Shown here in pieces: positions 57,138-58,640 of a stretch of 58,640 bases of DNA (the stretch's first letter is position 1; each line of letters starts with the position of its first letter). This DNA is from Nitrospirota bacterium. GTDB lineage: Bacteria > Nitrospirota > Nitrospiria > Nitrospirales > UBA8639. The position numbers and the translations under genes are program-made. Where the stretch lies: the NCBI GenBank assembly GCA_027623995.1, contig JAQBUF010000014.1:1-58640 (forward strand), written 5' to 3'. A model generated the notes under the pieces. That model was not told where the DNA came from, did no database searches, and saw only the letters and a list, made by a program, of their open reading frames with translations.

Positions 57138-57203
57138 GCCTAACGTGGAATTAAGCGGCGGGCCGGGCTTTTCCGGCACGTCCGCTTGAATGTCGGGTTA
57201 GGG
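57138..57203 (-). other. attC-like integron recombination site 2
   Basis: On the minus strand it runs from CCCTAAC (57203-57197) to GTTAGGC (57144-57138), both consensus boxes. AAGCGGACGTGCCGG and CCGGCCCGCCGCTTAA between them give the expected imperfect stem. The 66-bp length is typical. The 3' end of the preceding gene reads into it. Confidence 0.85.
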
Positions 57204-57648
57204 TTGGTTTGGAACAAGCAGAACATTCATGCCTCTTTTTCGTTAGCGAGGTTTTAATGTTATTTACCTCACTTTGGTAATCTGCTTCACTTGTAAATGA
57301 TTTTTTGTTTCTAATTAAAATATTCAATTGCTTGCTGAGAGGAAGAATATAACCAAAGGTTTTTGGGTAGGGGGTCCAATAATATATTTCTTCTTCAGCG
57401 AGTTTGTCATTCGCTAATAACGAAAATATGTTTTTGGGAAAATCGCCTATCTTGGCTTCTATATCATGTTTAAGAATCAACCCAATTCGGTTATTTCCAT
57501 CAAGGACAATCCAGCATCCACATGATAACTGCCCAAGTTGAATTGGCTCATTAACTAGTCGTGGATCAAATCGACCCTTTAGCGAGCAAATATATTTCCC
57601 TTCGTGTCCACAACACAAATCGGATAATCTAAATGAATCCGGGAGCAT
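57151..57648 (-). CDS. cassette-encoded protein with DGNNR motif, function unknown
   Basis: The 165-residue protein contains CGCWIVLDGNNRIGLILKHD. This resembles the DGxxR loop of the ParB/sulfiredoxin-like fold shared with the neighbouring DUF262 protein; the similarity is short and tentative. Cys pairs at both ends (LCCGHEGKYICS and CSACSK) could bind zinc. The last 16 residues (LTRHSSGRAGKARPAA) are encoded by the attC site itself, as often seen for cassette genes, so the functional protein probably ends near residue 148. It is the second cassette of the array. Confidence 0.6.
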   Translation of the reverse strand: MLPDSFRLSDLCCGHEGKYICSLKGRFDPRLVNEPIQLGQLSCGCWIVLDGNNRIGLILKHDIEAKIGDFPKNIFSLLANDKLAEEEIYYWTPYPKTFGYILPLSKQLNILIRNKKSFTSEADYQSEVNNIKTSLTKKRHECSACSKPTLTRHSSGRAGKARPAA

Positions 57649-57696
57649 TTTTATTTACCACTGCTCTGTGAAAGCAAAACCCTAACTATGTTTAGG

Positions 57697-57837
57697 CCGA
57701 TCCGCATAAGAGCCGGATCTGCCATTTTCTGTCCGTATAACACGCCACTACTGTTCGGGAAGAATACGCCATGCTCGTTGTCGTTTCAATGAGTTGCGAC
57801 GGTGGGACCATGTATCACGGGTTCTTATGCGGATCGG
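57697..57837. repeat. 141-bp element with 15-bp perfect inverted ends
   Basis: CCGATCCGCATAAGA (57697-57711) and TCTTATGCGGATCGG (57823-57837) are perfect inverted repeats; pairing extends two more bases inward (GCC/GG) past one mismatch. No target-site duplication is obvious. Just left of it, CCCTAAC (57680-57686) reads GTTAGGG on the minus strand, a good attC R' box about 30 bp before the neighbouring gene start. The structure is either an unusually long attC stem or a MITE-like insertion in one. Confidence 0.6.
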
Positions 57838-57922
57838 TGTAAGACGCCCCTTTCTGGTAGCGGTCGGTCGTGTACTTCTGCTTTGGGTCGAGGACTGCCA
57901 TCGGCCAAGTGCGGAAGTTCAT
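57815..57922 (-). pseudogene. possible remnant of a cassette gene (3' end)
   Basis: A 35-codon frame (starting MNFRTWPMAVLDPKQKYTTD) ends at a stop inside the right arm of the 141-bp inverted-repeat element. Upstream in frame only a few codons precede a stop. It looks like the C-terminal piece of a decayed cassette gene, with the terminal codons supplied by the inverted repeat. The base composition is G+C-richer than the chromosome to the left. I do not recognise the protein. Confidence 0.3.
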
Positions 57923-57964
57923 CGCCGAGATCGCGCCGTCATAAAGCGGTCCTCAGCCCTGTCG

Positions 57965-58066
57965 CATTAACGTAAAGGTCAGCGACGGGAGCCAGCCGCC
58001 AATGGTCTACGAATACAAAAGTAAGTGCAACGGCTGGCTACCGTTCGCTGGACCGAAAAGTTAGGC
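57965..58066 (-). other. attC-like integron recombination site 3
   Basis: On the minus strand it runs from GCCTAAC (58066-58060) to GTTAATG (57971-57965). The inner arms GGTCAGCGACGG-GAGCCAGCCG and CGGCTGGCTACCGTTCGCTG with GACC (plus-strand reading) are long imperfect inverted repeats around a 32-base loop. The 102-bp length is within the attC range. It begins 8 bp after the stop of the next cassette gene. Confidence 0.75.
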
Positions 58067-58073
58067 CGACGGC

Positions 58074-58562
58074 TCATTTGGAAATCACTCTGACTGGCTG
58101 AGGAGCGGCGGCATATAGCCGCACCAACTGCTCAACCTCTGGACGAGTCAAATGTTTCGGGGCGGCGGATGCGAGGACAGACTGCTCATCGCCTGCCGAA
58201 CGCTGGAGAAGAAAACCCAATACCTCACGCTTGGCCTCGAACGTCAGCGTTCGATTCGTGGTGAAGCTTGAATACGCTGATGCCATCGCCTCCCAGATGG
58301 CGACCTCTCGCTCTGGCTCAAGGTCGCGCCTGAAACCCTCGCTCCACTCATCCATCGAGCGCGGATAGACCTCAGAGAACACTCGCTGAAGCTCGCGAAT
58401 GCGAGCGAGCAGTGGCTCGGAAAGCGTATCGTGCCGAATCGGGCCAAGCTGAATCTTGGAGGGGTCCACCTGGGAAGTGCGTGACGAGCCTGAGCGCCCG
58501 AAGATGAGCAGCAGCGCAACGACCACAACAGCGACGAGGATAATGACGTTCTGAGTGCTCAT
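58074..58562 (-). CDS. cassette-encoded membrane-anchored protein, function unknown
   Basis: The 162-residue product starts with one hydrophobic helix (residues 6-21, VIILVAVVVVALLLIFG). A charged, mostly helical domain (LLARIRELQRVFSEVYPRSM, REVAIWEAMASAYSSFTTNR) and an Ala/Pro-rich C-terminus follow. No family is recognised. Its codons are much G+C-richer than those of chromosomal genes in the window, as expected for an acquired cassette. The plus-strand GCCCAAC at 58574-58580 reads GTTGGGC on the minus strand, a consensus R' box 12 bp before the start; the rest of that putative attC runs off the window. Confidence 0.6.
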   Translation of the reverse strand: MSTQNVIILVAVVVVALLLIFGRSGSSRTSQVDPSKIQLGPIRHDTLSEPLLARIRELQRVFSEVYPRSMDEWSEGFRRDLEPEREVAIWEAMASAYSSFTTNRTLTFEAKREVLGFLLQRSAGDEQSVLASAAPKHLTRPEVEQLVRLYAAAPQPVRVISK

Positions 58563-58640
58563 GCGCGCAGGCGGCCCAACCAGTTATTAGACAGTTACAA
58601 CCGATCTCGTTTGTTCCTGTCTTTCAAGACGGTTTCAAAC

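Noticed and set aside
1-58640. CRISPR arrays, rRNA and tRNA genes
   Set aside because: No regularly spaced direct repeats, no rRNA signatures and no cloverleaf-type sequence with a proper T-arm were found on reading both strands by eye; a tRNAscan or Rfam run would be decisive.

Overview
The window looks like a chromosomal segment of a Nitrospirota-type bacterium, most likely Nitrospira or a close relative. The main reason is a complete bacterial proteasome locus whose ubiquitin-like modifier ends in Arg-Thr-Gly-Glu. That ending is the UBact type described from Gram-negative proteasome-bearing phyla, not the Gly-Gly-Gln/Glu ending of actinobacterial Pup. No 16S rRNA or other phylogenetic marker RNA lies here, so the taxonomic call is inference.

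Left part (1-21 kb). After the 3' end of an unidentified gene come a ParD/ParE-type toxin-antitoxin pair, mltG, a RidA-family gene, and three secreted or surface-type genes (HEAT-like, IPT/TIG five-repeat, YCF48-like). A minus-strand block carries grpE-dnaK-dnaJ-rsmE, with a strong hairpin between dnaK and dnaJ, and a second block carries valS-nadC-birA-coaX. Then come a 122-bp palindromic repeat, a tiny basic ORF, a HAD-family gene, and a large cytosolic-looking NHL/FN3 protein with two six-bladed propellers and a textbook terminator.

Middle part (21-41 kb). guaB, guaA, an RluB-like pseudouridine synthase with a 300-residue disordered tail, and aspS form a plus-strand run. A type VII MntA/HepT toxin-antitoxin pair and a Tat-exported molybdopterin oxidoreductase follow. 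The proteasome locus is transcribed leftwards in the order mpa/ARC, dop, ubact, prcB, prcA, pafA. A GAF/PAS histidine kinase is divergent from it, and beyond lies an orphan clpX whose zinc-binding domain carries an extra Cys pair.

Right part (41-54.6 kb). An unrecognised 592-residue protein is followed by a pyrimidine operon, pyrR-pyrB-pyrC-(DUF4149)-carA-sppA-(M48 protease)-carB. It is preceded by a good promoter, a PyrR-binding loop and an intrinsic terminator, i.e. classic PyrR attenuation. A second copy of the palindromic repeat lies just before greA, which is followed by a SAM hydroxide adenosyltransferase gene.

Right end (54.6-58.6 kb). This is an integron-like cassette array without a visible integrase. 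Three attC-like sites separate minus-strand cassettes encoding a DUF262-HNH (GmrSD-like) protein, a protein with a DGNNR motif, a membrane-anchored unknown protein, and an orphan addiction-module antitoxin. A 141-bp element with 15-bp perfect inverted ends lies inside the array.

The strongest novelty candidates are the covarying palindromic repeat family, the unusual ends and domains of the proteasome ATPase and ClpX, and the defence-flavoured cassette array. No CRISPR array, rRNA or tRNA was seen.
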